Source: Arthrinium phaeospermum (Eukaryota > Ascomycota > Sordariomycetes > Amphisphaeriales > Apiosporaceae). From it: a DNA stretch of 64,000 nt. Every line of letters begins with the position of its first letter. The first letter of the stretch is position 1. A program made the translations under genes and the position numbers. This document shows positions 16,741 to 29,300 of the stretch, piece after piece. The notes under the pieces are model-generated. The model saw only the letters and a program-made list of their open reading frames with translations. It was not told where the DNA came from and made no database searches. Location: positions 1,674,001-1,738,000 of the forward strand of contig QYRS01000010.1 of the NCBI GenBank assembly GCA_006503535.1. The letters are read 5' to 3'.

Positions 16741-18940
16741 GTCTCACTTGGACGGTGTAAGATCAATGTGTGCGATTGGGTGGGTGGAAAAGCACTGCCT
16801 CGCTTTCTTCTCCCTGCGCATTGGGGAGAGGGATTCCCCTTGATCGGACGTCCGTCGCTGGCCGGCTTCTTATGCACGTCCAGGTTGAAGGCGAAGGTTT
16901 CGACCATGGCGCATGGGGATATTGCCTTGTATAGCCCAAATCCGCCAAGAGCAGGTTTTGGCACGCCGTGCTAAACAAGGCGAGCCGTGTTTCCTTACTT
17001 CGTTGCAGCCACGGCTCTATTCTCGTTAGTGAACCCGGCGTTTTCCACCCACGATCCTAGTCGCGCCATGACCAGGGATAAACAACATGGCCGCTGAATG
17101 GAGGAAACCATTGGGAAGGCTTTTGACTGATACATTGTATACCGGAATGCTAGGCGCTGAACCGATGCCGGGAAGCTCGGTGCATCCGAGGAGACTGTGA
17201 CCAGAAACGCATCGAGGGAGGCATCTCGATCAGATCTTACTTAGCGCCGCTGGCAGTTGGTCTCTGACCGGCTTTGGCAACTTCGAAACAGCCAGTCAGC
17301 CGGAATGGTTCAGTGGCGGGATAGGTGGCTCGGCTCGCAATCAAACCGCTCCATCTGTCAGGGCATAGTTCTCACTTATAGCGAAGCCGTAGACATGTGG
17401 TTAACTTTCCTCCCAAAACTAACATCATTGCCAAGAGAAATAGACGTGCCCAGCTACATCTGTAAGTATAGAAGTGGATTTGTCACCATGCCATATGGTT
17501 TGGGTCGTTGAACCTTTTGCCGATACTCACGCCAAGTGAGTAGTGCCTCGTGGTCATAAGCCATAGCCGGGACCTTGCATGTGGCGGCATTTCGGTTTGA
17601 AAGTAAGTAACCTTGGAGGCTGTAGTATGTATCAGGATCATATTGATTAATATTCTACAATTCAGTGAGCTTACTAACGATCACTAACAAGGCAATTGTT
17701 TTGTAGATTCTGTGTGCAAGGACTTTGAGAAGAGACTTTGGAACCAAATCAATTAATCGGTACTCCGTATTCAACTTAGGAAAGCTGAATATTCAAGTTG
17801 GAGGTTAGAAAAGCCTCATACTGCCCATTCAGTGGTGATGTGTATTGACTTCTCGTGTGATATATGAAATTGGTTGCAGGGGGCCGTCTACACGCTAAGA
17901 TGGCAGCACCTTCCCGACAGCGTGGTTCAATGTTTGCTTTCCCACGCGATCATTTCGGATTCGAGTCTCCGGAACCCATGCAGCTGTAGTCAGAAGTGAG
18001 GGGGGCGTGTTTGCAGCTGAGCAGCCCTCCCCGGTCTGCACATGCGCCTTGCGAATCGACCAATCAATCAACATGGATACCTGTTTGTGCTCCAACTCCC
18101 TCTCCTCGTTTGCTTCATTGAAACCGCCCAAGGCACGCACAGTCCCTTTTCACAATACATCTCCTCATAGCACCTGCATATCGAAAGATCGAGCACCTTG
18201 GTCCACCTGTCGGTAGGACTTCCCGATTCACCCCCTTGTCTGACATTATGTTATCGTGGACCTCAGGGTCGCCAAGGGTCGCCCAGCGTGGTCTGAGGCT
18301 TGGCCAATACAACTCTCCAATGTATGGAAGGAAGCAAACCCCGCCCCGTCTCAAAACTCTCGGCGAGATAAGGACAAGACAGAACGAAAGGCGCTAGTTT
18401 CTTGATCGTAGGGCTTGGTGCAAGCTTGAGAAACGCTTATCTTATACATCTCAAGTTTTGGCGGCGGATGGGTGGAGGCATGTACAGAGACGGCACTGCT
18501 ATTCGAGGAAATGGCGATATACGGCCGACTTGTCGGCAGCGCGGCAACGGACAAGGAGCAAGAGAACAGACCCCCCGTACCACCGTCAAACATTTTTCCA
18601 GATCCTTGCCAAGATGGTCGTTGGTGCTGGGCGTAATCCCATGAATGGCTGTATTAGGAAGCTGCAGGAAGACCCTTATCAGTCGATACATATTGACTGC
18701 AATACTCGGACGATGGCAAACCCGTTTGAGGTAGCTGCCGTTATATTGCGAGGTGGCAGGGGCCTGGAGGCGGAGTATTAATGAGGACGATCGATCGCTC
18801 CAGAGGACCTCAAGGTTCTCTGCAGGTGTCAACCGCGTCCCCATCGCTCAAATAAGGCTATCAGCATCGTATAGCTAAGTCTCCTGTTCACAGCTTTGCG
18901 AATAATGGCTGGTACATCCAGATCCTGCCAATGATGCCTC
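16741..18940. promoter_or_regulatory. 2.2 kb divergent intergenic region upstream of NTF2-like (-) and PTR2 (+)
   Basis: No supported gene. An AT-rich patch runs from about 17580 to 17900. GATA-type motifs cluster in the last 600 nt before PTR2 (separate entry). Small open frames here have no domains or splice support. Confidence 0.5.
18367..18680. promoter_or_regulatory. GATA-factor-like sites upstream of the peptide transporter
   Basis: GATAAG occurs at 18367-18372 (+), and its reverse complement CTTATC at 18436-18441 and 18675-18680. These lie about 260-575 nt before the PTR2 start. HGATAR sites bind AreA/NIT2-type nitrogen regulators, and peptide transporters are commonly under nitrogen control. 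The sites are short and could be chance. Confidence 0.35.
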
Positions 18941-21354
18941 ATGGATACCTCTACTCACTCTGAGACAGACGCACAGCAAACCCTGGGCACAGTCGCCGCC
19001 GGCGTTGGCGACGTAGGTCCCGACCGGAATGGCCTCCACGATGAGACCGCCACCAAAGCCATCGACCGGGCCCACCTGCCCCTGTCCGGCCTCGAGGACG
19101 ACCCCGAGTTCGCCGGCCGCGAGACCTTCCACGGGCTGTACGTCGCCACCGAGGAGGAGAAGCGCACCCTGCGCCGCGTGGCCGGCAAGATGCCCAGCTC
19201 CTGCTACTACCTCTGCGCCGTCGAGTTCGCCGAGCGCGCCTCCTACTACGGCTGCTTCCAGGTCTACAAGCAGTTCATCCGTGCCCCGCTTCCCCCCGGC
19301 TCGACGACCGGCCGGACGCCGCCCGGCACGCGCTTCAACCCGGGGGCGCTGGGGCTGGGTTCCCAGGTTGCTACTGCCATGTCGGTCTACCTCTGCTCTC
19401 CTCTCTCCGGCTAAGAACGACATGTTCTCTTTGCTGACCTTAAGCAAGGACCGAGGCATTCAAGTTCATGGCATATGCATTGCCAGTGTTCTTTGGTTGG
19501 TTGGCCGATGCCAAGTATGGACGCTTCAAGATGATCTGCTGGGGTGTTGGTATCTGCGGCGTTGCTCACGGTGAGTTTTGTTTACCTCGAGCATTTTCCA
19601 CGCTCTTTGGGGTGTTCTCTTAATGATGATGTTATAGTTATCATGATCGTCTCTGCCTTGCCACCGGTGCTTACCTCTGGAAAGGCTGTTGGCCCATTCG
19701 CTTTCTCGCTGTATTTGCTTGCTATTGGTGCAGCTCAGGTAGGTGATACTAACAACAACCACCATTGCCCCGTGAGAATCGAGGAAATAGTTAACAGGTT
19801 GCCCCTTAATCCAGTTCAAGCCTAACATCTCTCCCACCATCATGGACCAATCGCCTCATAAAGTTGCCCATGTTATCAAAGACAAGAACGGGGAGAAGGT
19901 GGTTGTTGACCCCGAAGAGTCGATTGCCTCCATCATGCTCTGGTTCTATCTTCTGATTAACATTGGATCTTGCTTTGGAATCCCTACAAGTTACCTAGCA
20001 AAACTCGTTGGGTACTGGGCCGCGTACTGTGAGTCTTGACCGAGCTGAGAACCGGGGAATGAAGTGAACTAACAAGCACTCACCACCTACATGTAGTGAT
20101 CCCTACCATCGTCTATTTCATGCTTCCGCCCCTTCTGTGGTACCTCAACACGCGTCTCATCAAGCAGCCTGCCGGGGGCTCCGATCTTGGCAACGTCTTC
20201 CGTGTTTTGGCAGATATCTTCAGCCACGGCGGTGTCCGCATGATCGGACGCAAAGGCTTCTGGGAATCCGCCAAACCCTCTGCGCGGAGGGCAGCGGGCG
20301 TCACCAAGGAGTACCCTTACGACGACGAGTTTGTCAACGATGTCCGTCGTACGTTCCAAGCATGTGGCATCTTCCTGTTCCAGGTATGTATAGATGACAC
20401 CGGTGCTTCTGATCCAAGAAAGGGGAAGATAAGAACAAGAACTGACGCCGCTTGAAGCCAATCATTGGTCTGAATGACGGCGGTATTGGCGCCGCTGCCA
20501 ACACTTTGACGGCCGGTATGGATGCTCACGGCATGCCCAACGATTTGCTCGACAACTTGAACCCCGTTTCCATTGTCGTTTTGGTTCCCATCCTGAACCA
20601 CATCAGTCAGTCTCCTTCTATACACATAGCTGTCCCCCAAATTACCTCCTTACTAACGTCGAGTGATGCTCTTTCTATAGTCTACCCCGCCCTCCGCCGT
20701 GCCGGCATCCGCTTCGGCCCCATCTCCCGCATGACCTTCGGCTTCGCCCTGACGACGCTAGGCTCGATCGCGTACTCCGTCCTCGCCCACCGCGTGTACC
20801 AGACCTCGCCCTGCGGCTCCCAAGCGAGCCGGTGCACCGAGACGGCGCTAGGCGACCAGGGCTTCTCGACGGTGCACATCGGCCTGTACGCGATCCCGAC
20901 GGTGGTGACGGCCGTGGCCGAGATCTTCATCAACGTGACGGCGTACGGCATCGCCTACACGCAGTCGCCCAAGAACATGAAGGGCCTCGTCGCGTCCGTC
21001 AACCTCTTCATGTCGGCCCTCTCCTCCGTGCTCTCCCTCGCCACCTCGGCCGCCATCCGCGACCCCTACCTGCCCTGGGTCTTCGCCGCCCCCACCATGG
21101 CCGGCGCTGTCATCACCGTCGCCTTCTGGTTCACCTTCCGCCACCTCGACGGCCAGGAGTTTGTTATTAATACCGACTTTGACGACATGAAGCTCGACTC
21201 CGAGGTCAGCGACGAGGAGAACAACAACAACGCCGCCGCCAAGAATAACGAGAAGAAGGGGGTTTCGCCTGCTACCACTGCTCAGGCCGTCGAAAGCAGC
21301 AAGGGCAGTGATGACGATGGCATTACTCCTACTGTCAAAGGTTGGCGGGGATAA
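18941..21354 (+). CDS. PTR2: PTR2-type proton-coupled oligopeptide transporter (POT family)
   Basis: Imports di/tripeptides with protons across the plasma membrane. Seven exons: 18941-19380, 19449-19570, 19638-19738, 19815-20028, 20097-20383, 20458-20605 and 20681-21354 (661 residues, phases consistent). An acidic hydrophilic N-terminus is followed by the POT signature ExxER in AVEFAERASYYGCF (transmembrane helix 1). Next come GWLADAKYGRFK (MFS-type loop), GAAQFKPNISPTIMDQ, which matches the second PTR2 signature region, and FYLLINIGSCFGIPTSYLA. Later helices include YGIAYTQSPKNMKGLVASVN. The C-terminus is acidic and Asn/Lys-rich. Introns are 61-97 nt. The first intron has a weak donor (gtcggt), so that junction is the least certain. 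Confidence 0.93.
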
Positions 21355-21663
21355 ATTTCCATTTTTGTAGCGCTGCTGGGCAGGCTTGGCCAGTATAAGT
21401 CGAGCGAGGATAACCGTTGGCGATCATTTCTTAACACACTAGTAGCCGTATATAGATCCACGGATGTTATTTTAGGACCTCACAAATCACAAAATGGCAA
21501 GTCATCCAGTTTCGTATAAATGTGATGCTATTAACCAGTCTTTTCGTATTCCTCCCTTCGTTTATGACATGGCCCGTATTATATCGTAAGTTCATTAGTT
21601 CATAATTAGTGTACAAATGCGCAATGCTGTTTTGCTTTTTTGACGCCGCAGTTCCTTCCGAAC
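21355..21663. other. Convergent 3' region between PTR2 and the disordered protein gene
   Basis: About 310 nt, AT-rich toward the middle, no open frame or structural RNA seen. It must hold both 3' UTRs. Confidence 0.5.
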
Positions 21664-23364
21664 TCAAGTGTCAGTGTCTCCTCGTCTATCACAGCATAAT
21701 CCACCCGTCTTAACGTCTGTGGATGACAACAAGTTCCTACCATGCTTATACGTCGTCCGTCTACTGGGAGGATCCGTGTCGACCCCCTTCCCCTTAATGT
21801 CCGAGGGCGATGCTTCTGAAGACCTGAGCAACTCTCTGAGGGTGCCTTCTGCGTAGCTCTTCGGCTTCGCCCCTCCTTTTGTATCCGAAGAGGCAGCAAC
21901 TTCCGTCACGGCTGACCCTCGCCAAGGTATCCAATTGCTGAAACCGGCCAAGAGCCCAATTTGTGTCCTTGAAGGCTCCTCGGGGGCCGTGATATCGGCA
22001 GCGGCCACAGAGGCAGAGAGCACAGCCCTCGACGGCTCTGCCGACGTCTCCGGTGGATCCGCCCCGGGTTCCTGTGATGTTCTTATCTCGAGATGGCTAT
22101 GTGAGGTCTCGGGTTTGGCCGGCTCGCTCACAAGCGCGCCCCCTGATGCCCGCGGTGACGCCGACTCTCCTTGGGTCTGGCGCGTACTATCAATAACAGC
22201 GGTCGCGAACGAATTTGATTTCCGGCGACTGACACTCTTTCTACTCTCTGGCATCGCGGGGCTGGATGGCTCCTCGCCGCTGCGAGAGGACGACGCACTC
22301 CCGTCCTTGCGCTTCTTCGACGCTCTTCCGCGCACGTCGTCGGTCAGTTCTTGGGCCGATTTCTTCTTACTCTTGTCTTCCTCCGAGGACCGGCTCGAGG
22401 ACATGATGGTCTCGAGCGTGGAGTGCGCCACGCTCTTCCTCCGCGCCGCGCTCCTTCGCTTCTTCTGCCTCGTGGTGGACTGCTCGTCGTCGCTCGGTAT
22501 CGCCTGCAGCGTGGGCCCCACTGGTGGCTGCGCCCTAGCCGACGATGCCGAAGCGGACGAGAGGAAGCCTGTCCCGCTCCCGTGCGGCACGACGTGGACT
22601 TCATACTGGTTACTTAAGGAGTATTTGGACCTGGCGCAGATTTCGGCAATCCGATCCAGATCGGCTCCAATGTCTTGCTGTATATCCGCCATTATATTCT
22701 TGAAGCTGAAGGCCTCGAGGGGAGGGAGCTTGACGTCGTTCCTAGACTGCCCCTTCTTGGTGCCCCGATGGCGCGCCATGTTTAACACCATGCCATTCCG
22801 ACCAGGCCGCCAACTTGACGTCTGCGAAGAGGCCGCGGTTGATGAAAGAGGGATGCGCCGGCTCGCGGGACGGCTGGAGATGTGGGAGGGAGGAGGCCCA
22901 GAGTAGGTCCGAACGATGACGGGCTGGGAGTAGGTGCCGGTGGTGGTCCTTGTGGCCGTGCTTGGTGCGCCGGTGCTCTTCGTATAGCGATGGCGGGACG
23001 AGGGCTGTGAACGGTTGAGCTCTCGCAAGGCGGTAGTGCGGTCGGCGGCAGTGGAATCGTCCAGCGGTATGGGTTTCCCTTCGGCCGTGGAGGGCACCAG
23101 AGACGTGCTGGAGACGTTGGGCTGGCTGACTAGAGGGTAGCTGAAGAAGGGGACGGAGTGTCGACGATGTCTAGACGACCGCGCTGAAGACGGCGGCGGC
23201 GGCGGCGGCTGGTGGTGGTGAGTAGAAGGAGGTGGGGGTGGATTGGAAGCAGTAGAAAGGGAGGGAGGCCGTCTTTGAAGGTATCGGGGAGTACGGGGTG
23301 GTTGCTGTATCGGAGGTGGCGTGTCTGATATCGGGGTAGTAGTCGCCATATCTGCGGACTGCAT
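21664..23364 (-). CDS. Conserved-looking, mostly disordered protein of unknown function
   Basis: A single intact frame of 566 residues, starting at the ATG at 23364 (a second Met at residue 6). The composition is strongly biased: Pro/His-rich N-terminus with poly-Pro runs, then Ser/Arg-rich and Lys/Arg-rich blocks (KKRRSAARRKS, KKKSAQEL, RRKSNSF) that look like nuclear localisation signals. The only region resembling a folded or conserved core is about residues 215-265 (LEAFSFKNIMADIQQDIGAD, then LDRIAEICARSKYSLSNQYE), predicted helical. No domain is recognised. A nuclear role is an inference from the basic clusters alone. Confidence 0.7.
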   Translation of the reverse strand: MQSADMATTTPISDTPPPIQQPPRTPRYLQRRPPSLSTASNPPPPPSTHHHQPPPPPPSSARSSRHRRHSVPFFSYPLVSQPNVSSTSLVPSTAEGKPIPLDDSTAADRTTALRELNRSQPSSRHRYTKSTGAPSTATRTTTGTYSQPVIVRTYSGPPPSHISSRPASRRIPLSSTAASSQTSSWRPGRNGMVLNMARHRGTKKGQSRNDVKLPPLEAFSFKNIMADIQQDIGADLDRIAEICARSKYSLSNQYEVHVVPHGSGTGFLSSASASSARAQPPVGPTLQAIPSDDEQSTTRQKKRRSAARRKSVAHSTLETIMSSSRSSEEDKSKKKSAQELTDDVRGRASKKRKDGSASSSRSGEEPSSPAMPESRKSVSRRKSNSFATAVIDSTRQTQGESASPRASGGALVSEPAKPETSHSHLEIRTSQEPGADPPETSAEPSRAVLSASVAAADITAPEEPSRTQIGLLAGFSNWIPWRGSAVTEVAASSDTKGGAKPKSYAEGTLRELLRSSEASPSDIKGKGVDTDPPSRRTTYKHGRNLLSSTDVKTGGLCCDRRGDTDT

Positions 23365-25936
23365 TCCCTACATGCATGGACAACACAACGCAGTAGATTC
23401 GACGGGCAAGAAAAACAAGTCCAGGAAGTGGATTCCCGTCCAAACAAAGCTGATTATGCAGAAAGCTGTATGTAGGTAGGCGAGAAGGATGCGACGTATA
23501 AGGCCTAGACGTTTAGTGATCGTGGATCCTTTGCTGTATGCAGACCTCTTGCAGATTTGCCAATGGGCGGCGAATGCGCCGTGGTTGGTATCTGGCGAGT
23601 CGAGGGCAAATTACAGCTCGACCGGGGAGGGGGGTCGCGAAACAGAGGATATTAAGACACTGTCTTGGAGCAACTGCAGCTAGACACACCCGCGGCGCAG
23701 TGCAGCAGGCAGGCAGATACGGGGTGTAGTGCCTGTTCAATTCTGGGGAAGATGGAGGACAGTGAATGAGGAGAGCGGCACGCAAATCCAGGAAACGCGG
23801 AATTGAAGATGGTGTGGTTGGTGGTTTGTGGAGGTGGGGGGACGACTAGGACTGATGGAAATCTAGTCTTTCGTAGATTACCCCAGCCCGGCGGCGGCTC
23901 CTTGTCTGAGATGGAGGTCGCAGTGCAGTCAGTCAGTCAGTGTGCAGTCAATCAATGCCAGTCAGTCTCGCTTGCTTGGGGCCGAAATGGAACGAGCATG
24001 AGGAGGAGGCCAGCGGCATCGAACGATCATGGATTATACTGGAAAACGGCCCTTGGGCGAATGGTAGATGGACAGATGGATGGATGGGCTGATTGATCAA
24101 TGCGACTAGAGGGGTCAACGTAGAAGAGCAGCAGCAGCAGCAGGCATGTACGGCAGACGTGTATTGAGGATGGTAAGGATGAATCTGATCTGATGCATGA
24201 GAAAGGAGATTTTTCCCAATCTCATGTTCCGGTCGTCGACAAGGAAGCAATTTGAACTTTCTTTCCTTTCCCTTGCTGCTGCCCGTCCTTGTCTCGTTCG
24301 TTGTTCGCTGTCCCTCGCTTGTATGCAGGCATATCTCGAGCCTCGTGGTGAGTGGTTGTGGGAGGAATTGCCCGCGCGACTATTTTGTGTGGGCAGGATG
24401 CACGAACTCGTGGCTGTCGTTCAAAGGCCGACAGGGGGGTCGGTGAGGGGAAGCTGATGTGGGGACCTCGACCTCAACCGTTCATCGGCGCTTGTCATCA
24501 GCTCTGGCTCTTTCACTACTGTCACCACCTCATATCTCAATCTGCTGGCCGAGCCACATAAATAAGTATCAGTAACGCATGGCTGGCTATATCCGTACGT
24601 ATATGCAGTAGCCGGCGATTGAGGATATCTGAATAGCCCTGGGAAGCATTGCCCCTCCAAACGCTTTGCAAAAGCGGCATCGGGTCTTTGCAAATATGAG
24701 GTAGGCAAATATTACTGTCTACTACAGATGCAGCGTCCAGTGCAACATACATCTCTAGGTTTAGTATGCATGAATTGACTTTCTGCTGCCGATCTGGCAA
24801 GCTGTTCAAGTTTCCCTTATTGGCTTTTCATGGCACTAGCAGATGGCCTGCTAACATGGAAAAAGCATAGTGAAGTTCCGGAACTCTTGCCGTGCAGCAG
24901 CTGGCCGGATTGGCTTGCCAATAACACGGTCTGACCGTTAGCTAAGGTTCTTCTTAACAGACGTAGCCTTTGACAAGACTGCATGTAGTCGTACCAATGG
25001 TCGCAAAATACTCTGATAACATATCGGAGTATGGCGACTTGACTGCCCACCCAGAGAGAATAATCAGTTTCCAGCCGTTATTGTATCTATTGCCAACTGG
25101 GCATGATGAGTATCTGGTGGTAATATGAGCTACATGCTCAGTGAGAGTATATGTCACCAGGCCCCTGGTATCATGGTGGAGGTACTTATCCGCGCATAGT
25201 AGGTAAGATGTAAATCGATATTCAACTGCCCGTCTCGGCTGTGGCCGGCTTCCGCGATCATTCCGGAAAAGGTATCACTCGGATGAGCCGAACGCGCCCC
25301 AAGGCTGGCTAGCTACGTGTCTAGCTCCCCATCCCATGCCACTAACCCCCAGACGCCGTTATTGGACTACGATACTGTATTGCTGCACGCAACGTGGATA
25401 AAAGATTGGCTTTTCCCGTCCTACTCACTGCCCATGCTCACACATCCGCCACGGGGCGAATCAGCCGGCAGTGCTTGCTAAGGCTTGTCGTTTCGCGACA
25501 GGCCACCATAGTATGACCCTATATACCTGGCGCAGAGTGGTCACGGCACCGTTTCACAGGGAGCTGCTTTCCGTGCAATCAGTGACTTGCACGTCACAGC
25601 ATATCCGTATCCAACACCCATGTCTGCCATACTCGTACCACCGGCACTTGGAAGACGTCTTGGACAGAGGAACAGTATCATCTATTACGCCAACTGCTGT
25701 ATTCGATGCCTCCCTTGCTGCTTGCTAGTCTCTCGGACTAGCAGACAGACCAATACATCGACCGCACGCCCGGTCTAACGCCTTGTTTCTTGGTATATCA
25801 CAAAATCATGTCATTAGCGGTTCTTTCGCGGCTTCCGCGACATCGTCCTCCGACCGCACCCGCGACGCTCTCTCCCTCACTGACTAAGCTGCTGCCGTCT
25901 CAGTCCAACGTGTACTCTCAAACAACGCAAAGTGTT
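23365..25936. other. 2.6 kb intergenic region with short microsatellites
   Basis: This region lies upstream of the disordered-protein gene and downstream of PMP3. It contains (AGTC)n at about 23926-23941 and (AGC)n at about 24127-24143. No gene with domain or splice support was found on either strand, and no tRNA boxes. Confidence 0.5.
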
Positions 25937-26363
25937 TTAAGCAGTAGACTGGGCCATCGTACCGTAACCCTGACCGCCGGTTTGCACACGGTCGCTGTAG
26001 ATACCCGGGGCTCGGCGGGCGGCGAAGCGGCCCTCGCGGGCCTGCTCTCGGCGATCGAGGTAAACGTATTCGAGGTAGAATGCGTGAACATGGCCGGGAA
26101 TGACACTACCAACCACGGTTAGATTCCAAAAACGAGCCCAAGAAAGATGTCTGTATCGGGAGCAACCTACCCAAGGATCGTGAGGCAGATGTTGACGAAC
26201 AAGTCGGCGCCACAACCAGATACCATAAACACTCCGGCGGGAGGGACTGGATTGATACTGTTAGTTTCCGAAACCGTCGATGGCAGCCAGGGCCCTTTCC
26301 CGTCTCTTTCTACTCACAAAGGATGGTGATGAGGATGAGAAGGACTCCTGATACGGCACCCAT
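25937..26363 (-). CDS. PMP3: PMP3 family plasma membrane proteolipid
   Basis: A small, very hydrophobic two-helix membrane protein (UPF0057/PMP3 family) that affects plasma membrane potential and salt/cation tolerance. It is split over three short exons, 26363-26318, 26246-26171 and 26105-25937 (96 residues, phases consistent), so no single open frame shows it whole. Exon 1 encodes MGAVSGVLLILITIL; exon 2 completes the typical FPPAGVFMVSGCGADLFVN and helix 2 (ICLTILG); exon 3 starts VIPGHVHAFYLEYVYLDRRE, matching the family's GxIPGxIHAFYV pattern. The tail after the conserved core (about 40 residues, Arg-rich then RVQTGGQGYG) is longer than yeast Pmp3 but usual for filamentous fungi. Introns are 71 and 65 nt. 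Confidence 0.92.
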
Positions 26364-29300
26364 TTTGATTGCTGTATGAACTGGCGCTTGGATTGTAGAT
26401 GTCGTGGGGGGTTGAATGTATGCTTGTTGGTGTTGCGCGGGTGGTGGTTGTTAGTTGATGCTGCAGTAGTCTGGACTCGAAGATGGTTGGTCGGCAAGAA
26501 AGGATGGTGGCCTCAATCAAATATGTATTGCAACCGCAGAGCCCGGGAGGTTATGCGCATTTTCCAAGTTTCACGAAGAAATTGCCTTGCCATGTTTGGG
26601 TTACATGGGCTTGGCCTGTAATCGCCATCAATGATTGATGCAATGACGTATGGGTCTCTAGCGCACGTGCTAAACAGCGCGACCACCGAAACTTATTGGC
26701 CGACTTAGCCGTTCGTGTGAATTCTATCAAGCATCCTGTTGACGTGCATCGAGCACAAGACGTGGGCGACCGGCAATAGATGACTCAACTTTGCGCATCC
26801 TATAACTTAGGTAGGTAATGAGCATGCATATATAGGTAAAGCCAGGCATATCATGAAATAGTATCAGCAATGCAGTGCACTACGTCTTTTCGTTCTTCCT
26901 TATTCATTCGGATGGAAAACAGACATTCGAATCTGCCTGACATCAATGTCAAGCCTCGCCGTGCCGCAGTTCCGCGCAATATCCACCGGCTCATCACGAC
27001 ACGAAAGGAGTTGGTGATATGCTAAATCTTTCCCATCGAACGTGGAACACCTTGAATATATCTTGAGTCTGGTTGATGCGGTCCATCTTTGTCTTCCCCC
27101 GTCGCAATCTAATCTTCGAGCCTAGAACAATTCTAGAAAGCCAACCTTGAGCCCTCTAGCTTTTGTTGGCCGTTCCGACTAGCAAGGGGCTACGCGTCCT
27201 ACTGGGTCGTTCGTTGCTGGAGTGCAGAACCAGTAGGGTTTGGCAGCGCGGCTCCCTGCTCAAGTTGATTGCATTAATGAAGCTTTGAGGCCTTGTTCCG
27301 CACTACTATTCAAGCCACTATTAGATCGCTTCGAATGCGAGAGATAGTCCACGCGAGGCTATCATCACGAAGCCCAGTACATGTTACTAAATTTGGCAAC
27401 GGCCATGATGCTGGAGGCCCAAAGCAGCCAGCAGCAACCAGGCAGCAAAGCCCGAATGTGTGTCTAATGATTGATCAAGTGTTGACGCGCGCCATTTGTA
27501 TGGTATTTCGCTGTGAACACTCGCAGCTGAAACGCCTATCATAGAGGGGATCCTTGTAGTTCTCGTGTGGAGACATCCCGGACCGTCCCATGGATATGTT
27601 GGGACATAAATTGTATATAACGCCGCGGGATTTCCGGCCATGAACTTGATGTTATAGGATGCTACGTGCTCTGGTGCCGGAGACTACGGGAGACTGTCCC
27701 CGTGTGGGTAATGGGACATCACGATGCCTCGCTTGCAGTTTATCTGATGCCTACCTGTGCAGTACTTCCTCTGAGCCGTTGGATATCCGGCAAGAAGTCT
27801 TAGAAACGGAAGCTTGAGAATAAGACCCAGCGCGTAGAACGGGGAGTATCCTTGATGAAGTTATACTATATTGTGGACTTGGTCAGTGCAGTGAAATGAG
27901 CACTTGTGGTGATTTTACATAATCCTCAACTTCTGCACGAAGCTTTCGGCCGGGCGGTCGTGACGGAAAGGAAAGGAACTGGATGCGTATCGGTGATAAG
28001 GATGGCGGGAGGTTCAGACAGATGCATAGCTTCAATGAGGTTGCCAATGCACTACGAAGAAGAGTATTGGACCTAAGGCCGCACGTTTGTTTACAGGGGA
28101 GCCACGCTTAAGGCTAGCCCCTATAAACCGCATGCATTATTGATACACGATCCGACAGTGACAGTGATTGCTGACGGTGAATCAACAAGTTGCCGGCATC
28201 AGGCGTATGTGCGTGTGCGTACACTGCAACGGCCAGCAACGACCAGCCGCTGTCTGGCCGTATTGGGAAGACCTACGGAGCTGTTGGCTTTGCCATGAGC
28301 AGCACCAGGTTACAAAACCCGGGTAATAGCCAGAGAACCCCCCAGCTGGCTGCGAACCCACCCAATACCTAGATCGTGGAAGGTTCCTTGTCCTGTTTGT
28401 CGCGATGACCCCTTGCGCCATCTAACCTAAAAGTCTTTTGGCCAAAGGAACCCGTCTTGTCGGACTTCAGCCGAAATGTTTTCGCAGTCCTCCAATGGAC
28501 CTGATCCGACCCAATGTGTAAACCTGTGCACCGGATCTACTGTGATAGACCCCTGCGGCCACTTATTAATAGGCGGATACATGCTGGCTATTAGCACTCA
28601 ACATTGAGGTATGTTGCCGTGGCGTTAATTCTCAAGGGCGGACTTTGGGGCTTTGAGGGCTCCGACGCCCGTTCTGACACCGAATCGTTGCTCCGCCATT
28701 AGACTTCTGTCAAGACTGACAGACACTGACATCAATGACAGGTCGTGCCCGTTCCGGTGGTAGGTTTTACTTTCGTTACATGAGATGACATCCTACAAGT
28801 CGGATAAGGAACACCGCCAACGTGCCCAACCCACCGGAAGCACAGACGCTCCAGCGCTGAAACGCCCGGGCCTCAAAGTGCATACATCCCTGCCACCAGG
28901 AACCACGAGAAACATCAAATCACAATCTCCCCAAGGTAAGGCGCAGCAGGCTGGCTTCGCAACTTCATGTAATGAATTTGAGCTTTTATTTTTACTTTTA
29001 TCCTCCATGTGTAAATCAATTTGAATGTGGTCGTCTACGAAACATACTTCCTACCAGCCTGTTGCAAGCGTGTATATGCAAGAGACAAGGAATATACGAC
29101 CAGACAGCAGCTGGGCCCAAGACGGAACCAGCCACACAGTATCTGTAACTCACTTGAAGCTGTCCTTGAGCTTGAGCTACCTTCGATATAGAATTGGTAT
29201 ATCTGCGCCATGAGCTCACCGTACATATCAGCCACATAGGAATGAAGTGCAATCGTGATAATTATTCAAAGATTGCTTGCTGCAGGCGTGTCAGATGGTA

